64,000 nucleotides of DNA from Clostridiales bacterium UBA7285 (GTDB lineage: Bacteria > Bacillota > Clostridia > Peptostreptococcales > Anaerovoracaceae). The stretch covers positions 31,932-95,931 of the forward strand of contig DKRJ01000008.1 in the NCBI GenBank assembly GCA_002472145.1. The letters are read 5' to 3'. The notes under the pieces are model-generated. The model did no database searches and had not been told where the DNA came from. It saw only the letters and a program-made list of their open reading frames with translations. Below are positions 42,289 through 51,018 of the stretch, in pieces. Numbering within the stretch: position 1 is the first letter of the stretch; every line of letters starts with the position of its first letter. The translations under genes and the position numbers were made by a program.

Positions 42289-43706
42289 TTTGCCGCCTCC
42301 TTTGCCGGTGCTGCTTTATCTTCGGGTTTAAGTTTTGCTACGAATAGACCGGTAACGGACATGATTATCGAGAATATGATCGACAGCCAGAGCATAGGAG
42401 CGTAGAGAACGAATTCCGACGTCGCTACTCCGAGCGTGGTAGCGGTGTAAGATCCGGTCGTCGACCATGGGATCATAGGCGCCAGACCCGTGCCTGTGTC
42501 GAGCAGTGTCCGCATCAGATTCTTTTTGTCGATGCCGTACTCGGGATAGAGGTCCTTTACCATGCCTCCGACCACAGGATATGTGACGTAATATGCTCCG
42601 GTGATTATGAAAAACAGCGAGTGAAGCAGGAGAACGCCCAGTGACATCGAACGGTAGGATTTTGCGACCTTTCTGACAAATTCGAGAAGTATCTCGACGA
42701 CGCCCGCGGTGCGCAGCGGAGCCCCGAAGATCCCTGCCGCCATCAGGAGCCCGATCGTGCTCAGCATGCTGGTGAACCCGCCGCGGGAAAGCATCGAGTC
42801 GACGACGTCGGATCCGGTGCTGCCGACGTATCCGCTGTACATATACGTGAGGATCTCAACGAAACTTGTCTTCTGGGCTATCATCGCAACTACGGCTCCG
42901 ACGGCAATTCCGAGAACAAATGTCGGGAGTGTAGGCATCTTCATCAGTATCATAACTATGACGACGATGACAGGAATGAGAAGCCATGGTGAAAGGTTGA
43001 AATTATCGGAAACATTTGACATTATCTCGTTATATACCTCTCCGCCGACGGTCCCGCTCTTAAATCTCAGGCCGTAGATGAAGAAGAATACGAGAGAGAT
43101 CAGCCACGCCGGACCGGTTGTGATGAGAGAATGCTTGATGCCGTCCATAAGCGGAACGTCGGTCACAGTAGAAGTGATGACCGGAGAATCCGAAAGCGGC
43201 GATACTTTGTCGCCGAAAAATGCTCCGACGACTATCGCTCCTGCCGCGACTCCAGCGGGAATCCCCAGACCCTGAGCGACGCCCATGCAGGCGACGCCAA
43301 CGGTGGCGAGAGTACCCCAGGAGGTTCCGGCGACGGTCGACATTATCGTGCAGAGAATGCATACGACAGGGAGAAACAGACTTGGCGTAATAAGCTTCAT
43401 GCCGTAGTAGATCATTACAGGTACGGTCCCTGAAGCCATCCACGTTCCTACGAGCATGCCGACGGCGAGAAGGATCAGCATGGCGACGATCATGGACGAA
43501 ATCGTGTTTTTTATGTCCGTCTGGATGTCGCTGTAATTGATGCCAAAGCAATATGCCATCAGGCACATTACGATACCGTCGACTACGAGGACTATTCTGC
43601 TGTTTACCTTGAGGACGAGCAGGCCGACGATAATGATCGCGATACCCACGGCGAGCATAAGCAGTGCCTGCCATGGCTTAACCATTTTCTTTTCATGAGT
43701 TTCCAT
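42285..43706 (-). CDS. NhaC-family Na+/H+ antiporter (or amino acid/H+ exchanger)
   Basis: This is a 473-residue membrane protein with about 12 helices and NhaC-type motifs: 'GTSWGTLATVGVACMGVAQGLGIPAGVAAGAIVVGAFFGDKVSPLSDSP' near residue 130 and 'DTGTGLAPMIPWSTTGSYTATTLG' near 400. Many NhaC homologs next to peptidases transport amino acids or small organics with Na+. Promoter TTTACA/TATAAT lies about 60 bases upstream. The ATG has an AGGAGGG site. Confidence 0.9.
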   Translation of the reverse strand: METHEKKMVKPWQALLMLAVGIAIIIVGLLVLKVNSRIVLVVDGIVMCLMAYCFGINYSDIQTDIKNTISSMIVAMLILLAVGMLVGTWMASGTVPVMIYYGMKLITPSLFLPVVCILCTIMSTVAGTSWGTLATVGVACMGVAQGLGIPAGVAAGAIVVGAFFGDKVSPLSDSPVITSTVTDVPLMDGIKHSLITTGPAWLISLVFFFIYGLRFKSGTVGGEVYNEIMSNVSDNFNLSPWLLIPVIVVIVMILMKMPTLPTFVLGIAVGAVVAMIAQKTSFVEILTYMYSGYVGSTGSDVVDSMLSRGGFTSMLSTIGLLMAAGIFGAPLRTAGVVEILLEFVRKVAKSYRSMSLGVLLLHSLFFIITGAYYVTYPVVGGMVKDLYPEYGIDKKNLMRTLLDTGTGLAPMIPWSTTGSYTATTLGVATSEFVLYAPMLWLSIIFSIIMSVTGLFVAKLKPEDKAAPAKEAAK

Positions 43707-43764
43707 TTTTATCCCTCCTAAACAACGCGCTTATTTGGAAAACTCGCATTATTTAATTTAGTTA

Positions 43765-43794
43765 ATTATATAATGAGCGATTTTCATATGTAAA
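43765..43794 (-). promoter_or_regulatory. Promoter of the NhaC/M20 operon
   Basis: Minus-strand TTTACA and TATAAT are 18 bases apart in an AT-rich stretch, upstream of the AGGAGGG site. Confidence 0.6.
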
Positions 43795-43946
43795 ATATAT
43801 AAATCATATACGAACGATAGCGTTTGAATATGGCTTGCGGACCCGGTAAGACCGTATATGAGGCCTTAAGACTCTAATCCATTCAGGGAGGGAACATTGA
43901 CGACTCCTCGTTTACTATTCAGTATGATAAGGATCTGTTCAACAAA

Positions 43947-44414
43947 GTGCAGACGGCGCATGTAACGGTAAAATATAATGGGGCGGTAAAGAGAGGCAAG
44001 GTAAAAATGATCCTTGCCGACGAGTACAGGCCGGAGATCACAGCGCCGGATGAACATCTGCAAATGATGGTCGGCGCGGCTATGCCTGATTCACAGAAGT
44101 TTCTCACATTCCTTGATGGAAATCTCAACGTATACGACCCTGTACTGCGCGTGGACAAGGTCGATTCCATCGGGGCCGCAGGACATGCTTATGTGAAGGA
44201 CGGGCAGAAACTTCTTAAGCCTTGCAGCGATCCGTGGCTTCGCTGCGATGCTTCCGGAGAGGGAGGTTTTTCGTTCCGCGTAAGTGACGCGTTTAGGGAA
44301 TATTGCGTAGGCGACGCTTCCGGTCTTAAAAAAGGCGAAAATCAGGTAACTATAGTCGCGTGGGAATGCCGCGGCAATATGACCGAAAAAGAAATTACTG
44401 TAATATTAAGCTGA
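43947..44414 (+). CDS. Unrecognised protein, possibly a truncated extracellular domain
   Basis: This is a 155-residue frame from GTG. I do not recognise the family. Sequence such as 'HVTVKYNGAVKRGKVKMIL' and the closing 'KKGENQVTIVAWECRGNMTEKEITVILS' resembles the C-terminal beta domain of a larger secreted protein. The same frame is open upstream to a TAA, preceded by an AGGGAGG site but with only ATT as the codon at proper spacing; further up, an in-frame ATG starts a 15-codon stretch before that TAA. Either the GTG is used (weak AAGGA), an ATT start is used, or this is a decayed 5'-truncated gene. Confidence 0.45.
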   Translation: MQTAHVTVKYNGAVKRGKVKMILADEYRPEITAPDEHLQMMVGAAMPDSQKFLTFLDGNLNVYDPVLRVDKVDSIGAAGHAYVKDGQKLLKPCSDPWLRCDASGEGGFSFRVSDAFREYCVGDASGLKKGENQVTIVAWECRGNMTEKEITVILS

Positions 44415-44447
44415 AGTGACTCATAGCATAGGACAATAACCAACCAT

Positions 44448-44480
44448 CCCCGCGTCGATCGAACGCGGGGTTTTCTTTTT
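44448..44480 (+). terminator. Strong intrinsic terminator
   Basis: CCCCGCGT and ACGCGGGG form a perfect eight-pair stem across a seven-base loop, followed by TTTTCTTTTT. Confidence 0.9.
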
Positions 44481-44555
44481 ACAAAAATACATACCTCTGC
44501 GAACCGGATCTGCTCCGACCGGGAGAAATAGTTATCGAAAGAGCGGAGAAAATGG

Positions 44556-44563
44556 TATATAAT
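44556..44563 (+). promoter_or_regulatory. Possible -10 box before the TVP38-like gene
   Basis: A TATATAAT sequence lies about 60 bases upstream of the ATG; no clear -35 box. Confidence 0.35.
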
Positions 44564-44625
44564 AGCGGGGACGGCCTCGGCCGCTTGCTATTTTACTTTG
44601 ACAAAACGGAGACACCGGATCTGCG

Positions 44626-45516
44626 ATGCCTAAGAAATACGAAAACCTCGTCAAAACAACGCTGATAGTCCTGACGTTCCTCATTATCGCCATACTGGTG
44701 ATAAAGCGCGCGCCGGGACTCATCAAGCTGATAGAATCAGGGAATATATCAGAGATAGAAGGCTACGTCCGCAGCGAGGGGAAGATCGGATTTTTTATCC
44801 TCGTGATCCTTCAGGTAATATCGACCATCTCGATCGTGATGCCGCTTTTTCCGATATATATGGTCGACGGCATCATATACGGCAAGGTCCTCGGGACGAT
44901 CATCTGCTACACCACGAACATCGTCCTGGACATAGTCCTCTTCGACATCGCGCGCGTCATGAAATACAGCGCCGACGAGCTCACGAAAAAATATAAAATG
45001 TCGATGGCCGACGACGTTCTGGCAAAAACGAAGCACCAGAACATCGTTGTAATGGTGCTCGCCGCCATACCGATGATACCTAACGGGATGATACCGATCC
45101 TCGCATCAAAGACCAAGATCGAAAAGAAGTATTTCATCAGGAGCGTCATGATCGGATGCCTGCCGGGGACGATCATATGCGTATGCCTCGGCGACGTTTT
45201 CATTAAAAACACGGACAATTCAGGCACGATGATCGTTTTGATCGCCGTCATCGCCGCCCTGCTCGTGTTCTATAAGCTTTTCAGCAAAAAAATCACCGCG
45301 TGGATCGAGCCTAAGATCAGGAAGCACTATGCCGCGAAGGCTGAATCCGAAGTCAAGGCTCTGCCTCCTCTGGGACTGCCCGAGGATACGTCTGGCGGCG
45401 CCGAGCGCCTGAAGCATATCGACGTTCCCGCGGACGGAGCGGATTACGCTGCCGGACCGCGCGCCGAGCGCGATGACAGGCACAGGCACGTCGATTCTTC
45501 TCTGAAGGACCACTGA
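44626..45516 (+). CDS. TVP38/TMEM64-family (VTT domain) membrane protein
   Basis: This is a 296-residue protein with an N-terminal helix, a central VTT (DedA-like) membrane domain with re-entrant segments ('VIMPLFPIYMVDGIIYGKVLGTI', 'LAAIPMIPNGMIPILASKTKI', 'SVMIGCLPGTIICVCLGDVF') and a C-terminal hydrophilic tail rich in charged residues and His. Such proteins are linked to lipid scrambling or membrane homeostasis; function here unknown. The ribosome site is weak (GGAG about 14 bases away). It is separated from the upstream fragment by a strong terminator. Confidence 0.85.
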   Translation: MPKKYENLVKTTLIVLTFLIIAILVIKRAPGLIKLIESGNISEIEGYVRSEGKIGFFILVILQVISTISIVMPLFPIYMVDGIIYGKVLGTIICYTTNIVLDIVLFDIARVMKYSADELTKKYKMSMADDVLAKTKHQNIVVMVLAAIPMIPNGMIPILASKTKIEKKYFIRSVMIGCLPGTIICVCLGDVFIKNTDNSGTMIVLIAVIAALLVFYKLFSKKITAWIEPKIRKHYAAKAESEVKALPPLGLPEDTSGGAERLKHIDVPADGADYAAGPRAERDDRHRHVDSSLKDH

Positions 45517-45631
45517 CAAAAAACACAAAAAACATATAAACCGGTTACAATCACTACAAGTTGAACGGCGATTATTTTTTTGTTGTCTGTTCAGGACAGA
45601 TAAATTTATATTTGGGAGGGCATTCGTCAAT

Positions 45632-46711
45632 ATGATAGAAGTCAGCAGCGTCACGAAGCGCTTCGGGAACAGGGTCGCGGTAAACGATCTCTCGTTCACG
45701 GCGGAACCGGGAAAGATATACGGATTTCTCGGGCCTAACGGAGCCGGCAAAACCACGACCATGAATATCATCACCGGATACCTCGCGCCTACGGAGGGAA
45801 CGGTCTTGATCGACGGCGCGGATATCATGAAGGATCCTGAGAACATCAAGAAAAAGATAGGATACCTTCCGGAAACGCCTCCCGTATATCCGGATATGAC
45901 TGTAAGGGAATATCTGAATTTTGCCGCGGAACTGAAGGGAATATCAAAATCCGACAGGAACGGCGAGGTCATGAAGGTCATGGCCGCCACAGGGACCGAC
46001 GGAAGTTCGGAGAGGCTCATCCGCAACCTGTCCAAGGGATACAGGCAGAGGGTCGGCCTCGCGCAGGCGCTGATAGGCGACCCGGAGATACTCATCCTCG
46101 ACGAGCCGACGGTAGGTCTGGACCCGGAACAGCAGAAGGAAATGTTCGACTACATAGTCGGGCTCAAGGAAGACAGGATAATCATCCTGAGCTCGCATAT
46201 ACTCGCGGATATCAGCATGGTCGCCGACTATGTATGGATAATCAACAACGGCGAACTGATCGCGTCCGATACGATCGAAAACCTTTCGAGCGGCATGACG
46301 GCATCGCAGGTCGTTACTATCACGGTGCAGGGAGAGAGTGAAAAGATAAGGGAAGCCCTGGATCCTCTCGACGTAGTCACAGGCATAGAGATCACTGACC
46401 TCGCGGACGGCAGTCTGGAAGTAAAGGTCACCTCGGATTCCGCGGAGGACGTCAGGCCTGCTCTGTCCAGAGCCGTGTCCGGTGCCGGAGCGGCGATACT
46501 CTCGATGAACAATGAGAAGAAATCGCTCGAGGAGGTATTCCTCTCGCTGACGGAAGAACCGGCGGCGGAAGAAACCGAAGCCAGACCGGAGGAGGCGCCT
46601 GAAGCGGAACCTGAGACTGATGCTGAGGCGGCGCCTGAAGCAGAACCTGCGGCGGCGCCTGAAGCAGATGAAGAAAAAGATGAGACCGAAGAGAAAGGGA
46701 GTGAGGAGTAG
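45632..46711 (+). CDS. ABC transporter ATPase of a Gld-type system, acidic tail
   Basis: The ATPase core (residues 1-220) has Walker A 'GPNGAGKTTTMN', C-loop 'LSKGYRQRV' and Walker B 'LILDEPTVGLDPEQQ'; a further domain of about 90 residues follows. A C-terminal tail of about 45 residues is rich in Glu, Ala and Pro and arises from repeats of GCGGCGCCTGAAGCAGA. It belongs with the permease-GldG fusion that begins immediately after the stop. The core resembles GldA/NatA-like ATPases. GGGAGGG precedes the ATG. A CTGTTCAGGACAG dyad sits upstream and might be a regulatory site. Confidence 0.88.
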   Translation: MIEVSSVTKRFGNRVAVNDLSFTAEPGKIYGFLGPNGAGKTTTMNIITGYLAPTEGTVLIDGADIMKDPENIKKKIGYLPETPPVYPDMTVREYLNFAAELKGISKSDRNGEVMKVMAATGTDGSSERLIRNLSKGYRQRVGLAQALIGDPEILILDEPTVGLDPEQQKEMFDYIVGLKEDRIIILSSHILADISMVADYVWIINNGELIASDTIENLSSGMTASQVVTITVQGESEKIREALDPLDVVTGIEITDLADGSLEVKVTSDSAEDVRPALSRAVSGAGAAILSMNNEKKSLEEVFLSLTEEPAAEETEARPEEAPEAEPETDAEAAPEAEPAAAPEADEEKDETEEKGSEE

Positions 46712-48844
46712 ATGAAAGCGATATTCAAGAAGGATCTCAACTCACTGTTCAATTCCTTCATCGGATGGCTGTTTTTGGCCGTCACATGGGCATTCATATC
46801 CCTTTACGTCTGGATCATCTGTTTCGTAGGGCTCTCCGGAAGCATGTCGAACGCCGTCGCATATTCGATCATGATCCTGATGATAATGATCCCTGTGATA
46901 TGCATGAGATCATTCGAGGAAGAGCGTAAGCAGAAGACTGATCAACTGCTCCTGACTTCTCCTGTATCGATAGGGAAGATCGTCGCCGGCAAATTCCTCG
47001 CGATAGCGGCCGTCTGGACGATACTCTGCGGAGCGTCGTGCGTATACCCGATCATCCTGCTCAAACTCGGAGGAGGGTCGCTCGCGTCGAACTTTGCCGC
47101 GATATTCGGGCTCTGGCTGCTCGGGCTCGCCGAGATCTCGATCTGTGTCTTCATATCCTCGCTGACAGAGAGCATGATAATCGCAGCGGTCATCTCTGTG
47201 GGCATTTTGTTCCTGACATATCTGATCCCGAGGATCAGTTCGGCGATATCATCGTCCGGGAACGCGTTTACAAAGGTGCTGGACGTCTTTGCGCTGCAGA
47301 GCCATTTCTATAACTTCCTGTCCGGCGCGATAGACCTCACGTCGGTCGTCTACTTCGCCTCGATCACTGTTTTGTTCCTCTTCTTCACCGCTCAGGTGTT
47401 GCAGAAGAGGAGATACACCGTGTCGCGGAAGACGATCGGCTTCGGGGCATATTCCGTCGCGACGATAGCTGTGATCACGGCGATAGTCGTCGTTGCGAAT
47501 TTCGCGTTCAACAAACTTCCGGCGTCCGCGACTACCATAGACGTGACGACCGGGAAACTGTACTCCCTCACCGATGAGACAAAGGATTACCTTTCGGGTC
47601 TGGACGAAGACGTGACGATATACGTCCTCGAGAACAAGTCCGACGCCGACGAGGTTTTGAACAAAACATTGGAGAACATGGGATCCGTTTCGGACCACAT
47701 AAAGGTCGAGTGGGTGGACCCGGCGAAAAACCCTGATTTCCTCTCGGGATACAACGTCTCGCCGACTGTCTATACCAATTCTCTGCTCGTAGTTGGGCAG
47801 AACAGGTGGAAGATAGTCGGGATAGAGGACATCTACCAGTATGAGGTCACGGACTATACGACGTATGAGACCCAGATCACCGGATACGACGGCGAGGGCA
47901 GAATAGTTTCTGCGCTGCAGTACGTCACGTCGGATAACGTCAACAAAGCCTATGTCCTCACGGGACACGGCGAGGTCTCTCTGGGGACCGACTTCACAAG
48001 CGCGCTCGATAAGATGAACTTCGAGTCGGCCGATCTGGACCTGATGCAGAACGACGCGATCCCGGACGACTGCGGCGTACTCATCATCAACGCGCCTCAG
48101 AACGATCTTTCGTCCGATGACGCCGACAAGATCATCGAGTACCTGAACGGGGGCGGCAGTATCATCATCTCGACGAACTTTACGCTCAAAGATTCGCCTA
48201 ACATGGACAGAGTGCTCGCTTTCTACAGCCTCACGGCCGAGGACGGAATAGTCATAGAGAGCGATTCCGATAAATACTACAGGAATGAAGCGTATCTGCT
48301 GCCGACTGTAGGATATGACGAAATGACGTCGTCCATCGTCTCGGGGTCGGGGAACGGATACGTATTCTCGCCGTATTCGCAGGCACTGACAAAGGGCTCC
48401 GCGGAAGGCACGGAGTATACTGATCTGCTGACCACGTCAGAGGGTGCGTTCATCCGTTCCGACTTTGACGAAAACACAACGGACTTCTCAAAACGCGACA
48501 GCGACGTCTCCGGCCAGTTTACGGTAGGCGTAAAAGCCGTCAAGCAGACGGAAAACGGGGAATCCGTATGCGCGGCATTCGGGTCGGCTGTCATATTCAC
48601 CGATAACGTCGACATGATGGTCGCGGGATCCAATTCATCGCTGTTCAGTTCAGCCGTTTCGTCACTGGTGAAGACGGACGAGGGAATCGACCTCATTTCA
48701 ATACCGACAAAGGAATACAGCACGCCGACGATCACGGTATCGACCGCTTACGCGCGCTTTGATTTCATCCTGATGGTGATCGCCGTACCGGTGATCCTGA
48801 TCGTAGTCGGACTCGCCGTATGGCTTTCGCGCCGCAAACGATAG
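46712..48844 (+). CDS. ABC-2 permease fused to GldG-like extracellular domain
   Basis: This is a 710-residue protein. Residues about 1-235 hold six helices of an ABC-2 permease (opening 'MKAIFKKDLNSLFNSFIGWLF', then 'CMRSFEEERKQKTDQLLLTSPVS'). Another helix follows near 245, and then an extracellular GldG-like domain: 'LYSLTDETKDYLSGLDEDVTIYVL', 'YVTSDNVNKAYVLTGHGEVSLGTD' and 'DADKIIEYLNGGGSIIISTNF'. A final helix is at about 685-705. In gliding Bacteroidota GldF and GldG are separate; here they are fused, in a non-gliding context. Start immediately follows the ATPase stop. The transported or sensed substrate is unknown. Confidence 0.88.
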   Translation: MKAIFKKDLNSLFNSFIGWLFLAVTWAFISLYVWIICFVGLSGSMSNAVAYSIMILMIMIPVICMRSFEEERKQKTDQLLLTSPVSIGKIVAGKFLAIAAVWTILCGASCVYPIILLKLGGGSLASNFAAIFGLWLLGLAEISICVFISSLTESMIIAAVISVGILFLTYLIPRISSAISSSGNAFTKVLDVFALQSHFYNFLSGAIDLTSVVYFASITVLFLFFTAQVLQKRRYTVSRKTIGFGAYSVATIAVITAIVVVANFAFNKLPASATTIDVTTGKLYSLTDETKDYLSGLDEDVTIYVLENKSDADEVLNKTLENMGSVSDHIKVEWVDPAKNPDFLSGYNVSPTVYTNSLLVVGQNRWKIVGIEDIYQYEVTDYTTYETQITGYDGEGRIVSALQYVTSDNVNKAYVLTGHGEVSLGTDFTSALDKMNFESADLDLMQNDAIPDDCGVLIINAPQNDLSSDDADKIIEYLNGGGSIIISTNFTLKDSPNMDRVLAFYSLTAEDGIVIESDSDKYYRNEAYLLPTVGYDEMTSSIVSGSGNGYVFSPYSQALTKGSAEGTEYTDLLTTSEGAFIRSDFDENTTDFSKRDSDVSGQFTVGVKAVKQTENGESVCAAFGSAVIFTDNVDMMVAGSNSSLFSSAVSSLVKTDEGIDLISIPTKEYSTPTITVSTAYARFDFILMVIAVPVILIVVGLAVWLSRRKR

Positions 48845-48862
48845 GCTCCGGAGGTGATCTGA

Positions 48863-49471
48863 ATGGCAAAGCAGAAAAAACAGCTGGTGATCCTGGTCAT
48901 AGTCCTCGCCGCCGTGATAGCCGCATACTTTCTCGCGCGCCACGCCGCGCAGAAATCAGAGGATGAAGAGCAGGCCCGGACATACACCGCCGTCGAATTC
49001 AACGCAGACGACATCGTATCGATATCCGGGATCGGAACGGAAGGAGGATACTCGATCGATAAGATAGGGGATTCCTGGTACATAGTCTCGACGGGGGCGC
49101 AGGCGGACTCCACGGCGGTCCAGTCCATCCTCGACGATCTGGCAAAAATCGAGGGAGACGACGAGATAACCCTCGGGGAAAACGAGGATCAGTCAAAATA
49201 CGGGCTCGACAGGCCGCAGGTCGTAGTCGAGGTGAAGGACTCCTCCGGCACGACGACAGAACTCCAGTTCGGGTCGCGTAATACGATACTCGCCAAATAC
49301 TATTTCAGGGTCGCGGGCTCGGATAAGATATACACCGTAGCGCCGAGCGTTTATACGCATATGAACACAACAGACGACGATCTGACCGCGTCCGACGCGT
49401 CGTCCGGTCAGACGTCCGATTCGACGTCAGATTCGACGTCAGATTCGACGTCCGACGGAGCGTCTGACTGA
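48863..49471 (+). CDS. DUF4340-domain membrane-anchored protein
   Basis: This is a 202-residue protein with an N-terminal membrane anchor (KQLVILVIVLAAVIAAYFLA) and an extracellular beta-rich domain typical of DUF4340 ('KIGDSWYIVSTGAQADSTAVQSILDDLAKIEGDDEI', 'QSKYGLDRPQVVVEVKDSSG', 'YFRVAGSDKIYTVAPSVY'). It ends in a Ser/Asp/Thr repeat (TSDS units) made by 12-base tandem repeats. DUF4340 genes commonly follow the ABC-GldG pair. It is short for the family, so the repeat may have replaced part of the domain. A strong GGAGGTGAT site precedes it. Confidence 0.85.
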   Translation: MAKQKKQLVILVIVLAAVIAAYFLARHAAQKSEDEEQARTYTAVEFNADDIVSISGIGTEGGYSIDKIGDSWYIVSTGAQADSTAVQSILDDLAKIEGDDEITLGENEDQSKYGLDRPQVVVEVKDSSGTTTELQFGSRNTILAKYYFRVAGSDKIYTVAPSVYTHMNTTDDDLTASDASSGQTSDSTSDSTSDSTSDGASD

Positions 49472-49485
49472 AGCAACTATTTTCT

Positions 49486-49514
49486 TTGAAGTTCCGTGCG
49501 TTTTGTCGTATCAT
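49486..49514 (+). promoter_or_regulatory. Promoter of the MATE-ABC efflux operon
   Basis: TTGAAG and TATCAT are separated by 17 bases, about 70 bases before the MATE start codon and just after the DUF4340 gene. Confidence 0.55.
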
Positions 49515-49581
49515 ACTGTTAAGGCTTGAACTTGCGGCGCGGGAACGTGCCGCAGAGGTATTCTGAGATTCTGAGATAGAT

Positions 49582-51018
49582 ATGGAAAACGCTGCATCCG
49601 CGACGCGCACGGGACTCAGGGAACGTGTGAACAAAGACATACTGGCGATAGTGCTTCCGGTCATCGCCGAGAATATATTCCAGATGCTCGCGCAGATCGT
49701 CACTTCCGCCATGATAGGAAGGCTTGCGACCGAAGAGATAGCCGCGCAGGGCATCGGCAACCGGATGTATAACCTTTGCTGGGCCGCCTACAAGGGCATC
49801 GGCATAGGCGCGACGGTCGTGATCTCTCTCCGGTACGGGCGCGGCCAGTTCAAGGAATGCCGCAGGGCGGTGGAGCAGACGTATCTTACTCTCGTTCCCT
49901 TTGCCGTTATCGTTTCTCTAGTTTTCACTATTTTCAGCACCAGACTCGTAACCATTATGTCCGACGACCCGACTCTCGTGAGCGAATCGTCGGCTTATCT
50001 GCGCATAGTCGTCTGGGCCCTTCCGATCGCCGCGGTCAATTTTTGTTCGATAGCGGGCTTCAACGGGCACGGAAACACTAAAACACCGATGTTCAACGCA
50101 ATGTTCCTGAACGCCGTAAATGTGGCGGCCGGGTATGTTTTGATCTTCGGCATCGGGTCCTTCGGCGGATACGGACTGGTCGGAGCAGGCTTCGCGACTT
50201 TGATCTCACAGGCGGCAGGCGCTTTTTCATGCACGTGGCTGCTGTACCATAAGAAAGGATATCTGCGCGAAGAAAAGCACGGCATCGGCTTTTTCACTCC
50301 GGACAGGGAACTCATCAAGGAAATATACAGGGCGGGGCTGCCGGCGGCGGGTGAAAACGTCACGTGGCAGCTTTCGGCTATCGTTCTCAGCAAAATAATC
50401 CTCACGTACGGGAGCGCGACGTTTGCGGCGTATCAGCTCGGACTTCAGGCGGAGGTACTCTGCGAGATGCCGGGGATGGGTTTTGTCACTGCGGCGGTAA
50501 CGCTCTCGGCGAGGGCGATCGGACAGTCGGACGAGGAACTGTACCGCATGTATTATAGAAAGATGAAGATATACGCGCTATGCACGGGACTTTTCACGGC
50601 GTCGCTCCTCTTCTTCTTCCCGGGTGCGATCATGCAGTTCCTGACCGATAAGGCGGACGTGCGCGAACTCGGTACGGAGTATGTTTTGATGATGGCTCTG
50701 TGTCCGGTCCCGCAGGATCAGGATAAGATATATTTCGGATTTATGCGCTCGGCGGGGTTCCCACGGCAGCCGTTCTATTTCTCGGTCCTGGGGATATGGG
50801 GCGTGCGAGTCCCGGTGTCGGTCATTTTCGGTTGGATCCTTCACTGGGACGTAAAATGGATCTGGCTTTCGATGGCGCTGGATCAGTGGACACGCCTGAC
50901 GGCATGCGTTATTTTCTTCAAGAGAAAGCGCGTCCTGGACAGAGGCGTTTCTATGATGAGCGGGCGCGGCGCGTGCGAAGAGACGGAAAGCGGGAAGGAG
51001 GCCGAAGCAGTTGCGTAA
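49582..51018 (+). CDS. MATE-family efflux transporter
   Basis: This is a 478-residue protein with 12 helices and the MATE opening 'ILAIVLPVIAENIFQMLAQIVTSAMIGRLATEEIAAQGIGNRMYNL'. The second half shows 'PAAGENVTWQLSAIVLSKIILTYGSATFAAYQLGLQAE'. It probably exports drugs or organic ions with Na+ or H+. The ribosome site is weak. It overlaps the next gene by eight bases and shares its promoter with an ABC pair, forming an efflux operon. Confidence 0.9.
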   Translation: MENAASATRTGLRERVNKDILAIVLPVIAENIFQMLAQIVTSAMIGRLATEEIAAQGIGNRMYNLCWAAYKGIGIGATVVISLRYGRGQFKECRRAVEQTYLTLVPFAVIVSLVFTIFSTRLVTIMSDDPTLVSESSAYLRIVVWALPIAAVNFCSIAGFNGHGNTKTPMFNAMFLNAVNVAAGYVLIFGIGSFGGYGLVGAGFATLISQAAGAFSCTWLLYHKKGYLREEKHGIGFFTPDRELIKEIYRAGLPAAGENVTWQLSAIVLSKIILTYGSATFAAYQLGLQAEVLCEMPGMGFVTAAVTLSARAIGQSDEELYRMYYRKMKIYALCTGLFTASLLFFFPGAIMQFLTDKADVRELGTEYVLMMALCPVPQDQDKIYFGFMRSAGFPRQPFYFSVLGIWGVRVPVSVIFGWILHWDVKWIWLSMALDQWTRLTACVIFFKRKRVLDRGVSMMSGRGACEETESGKEAEAVA

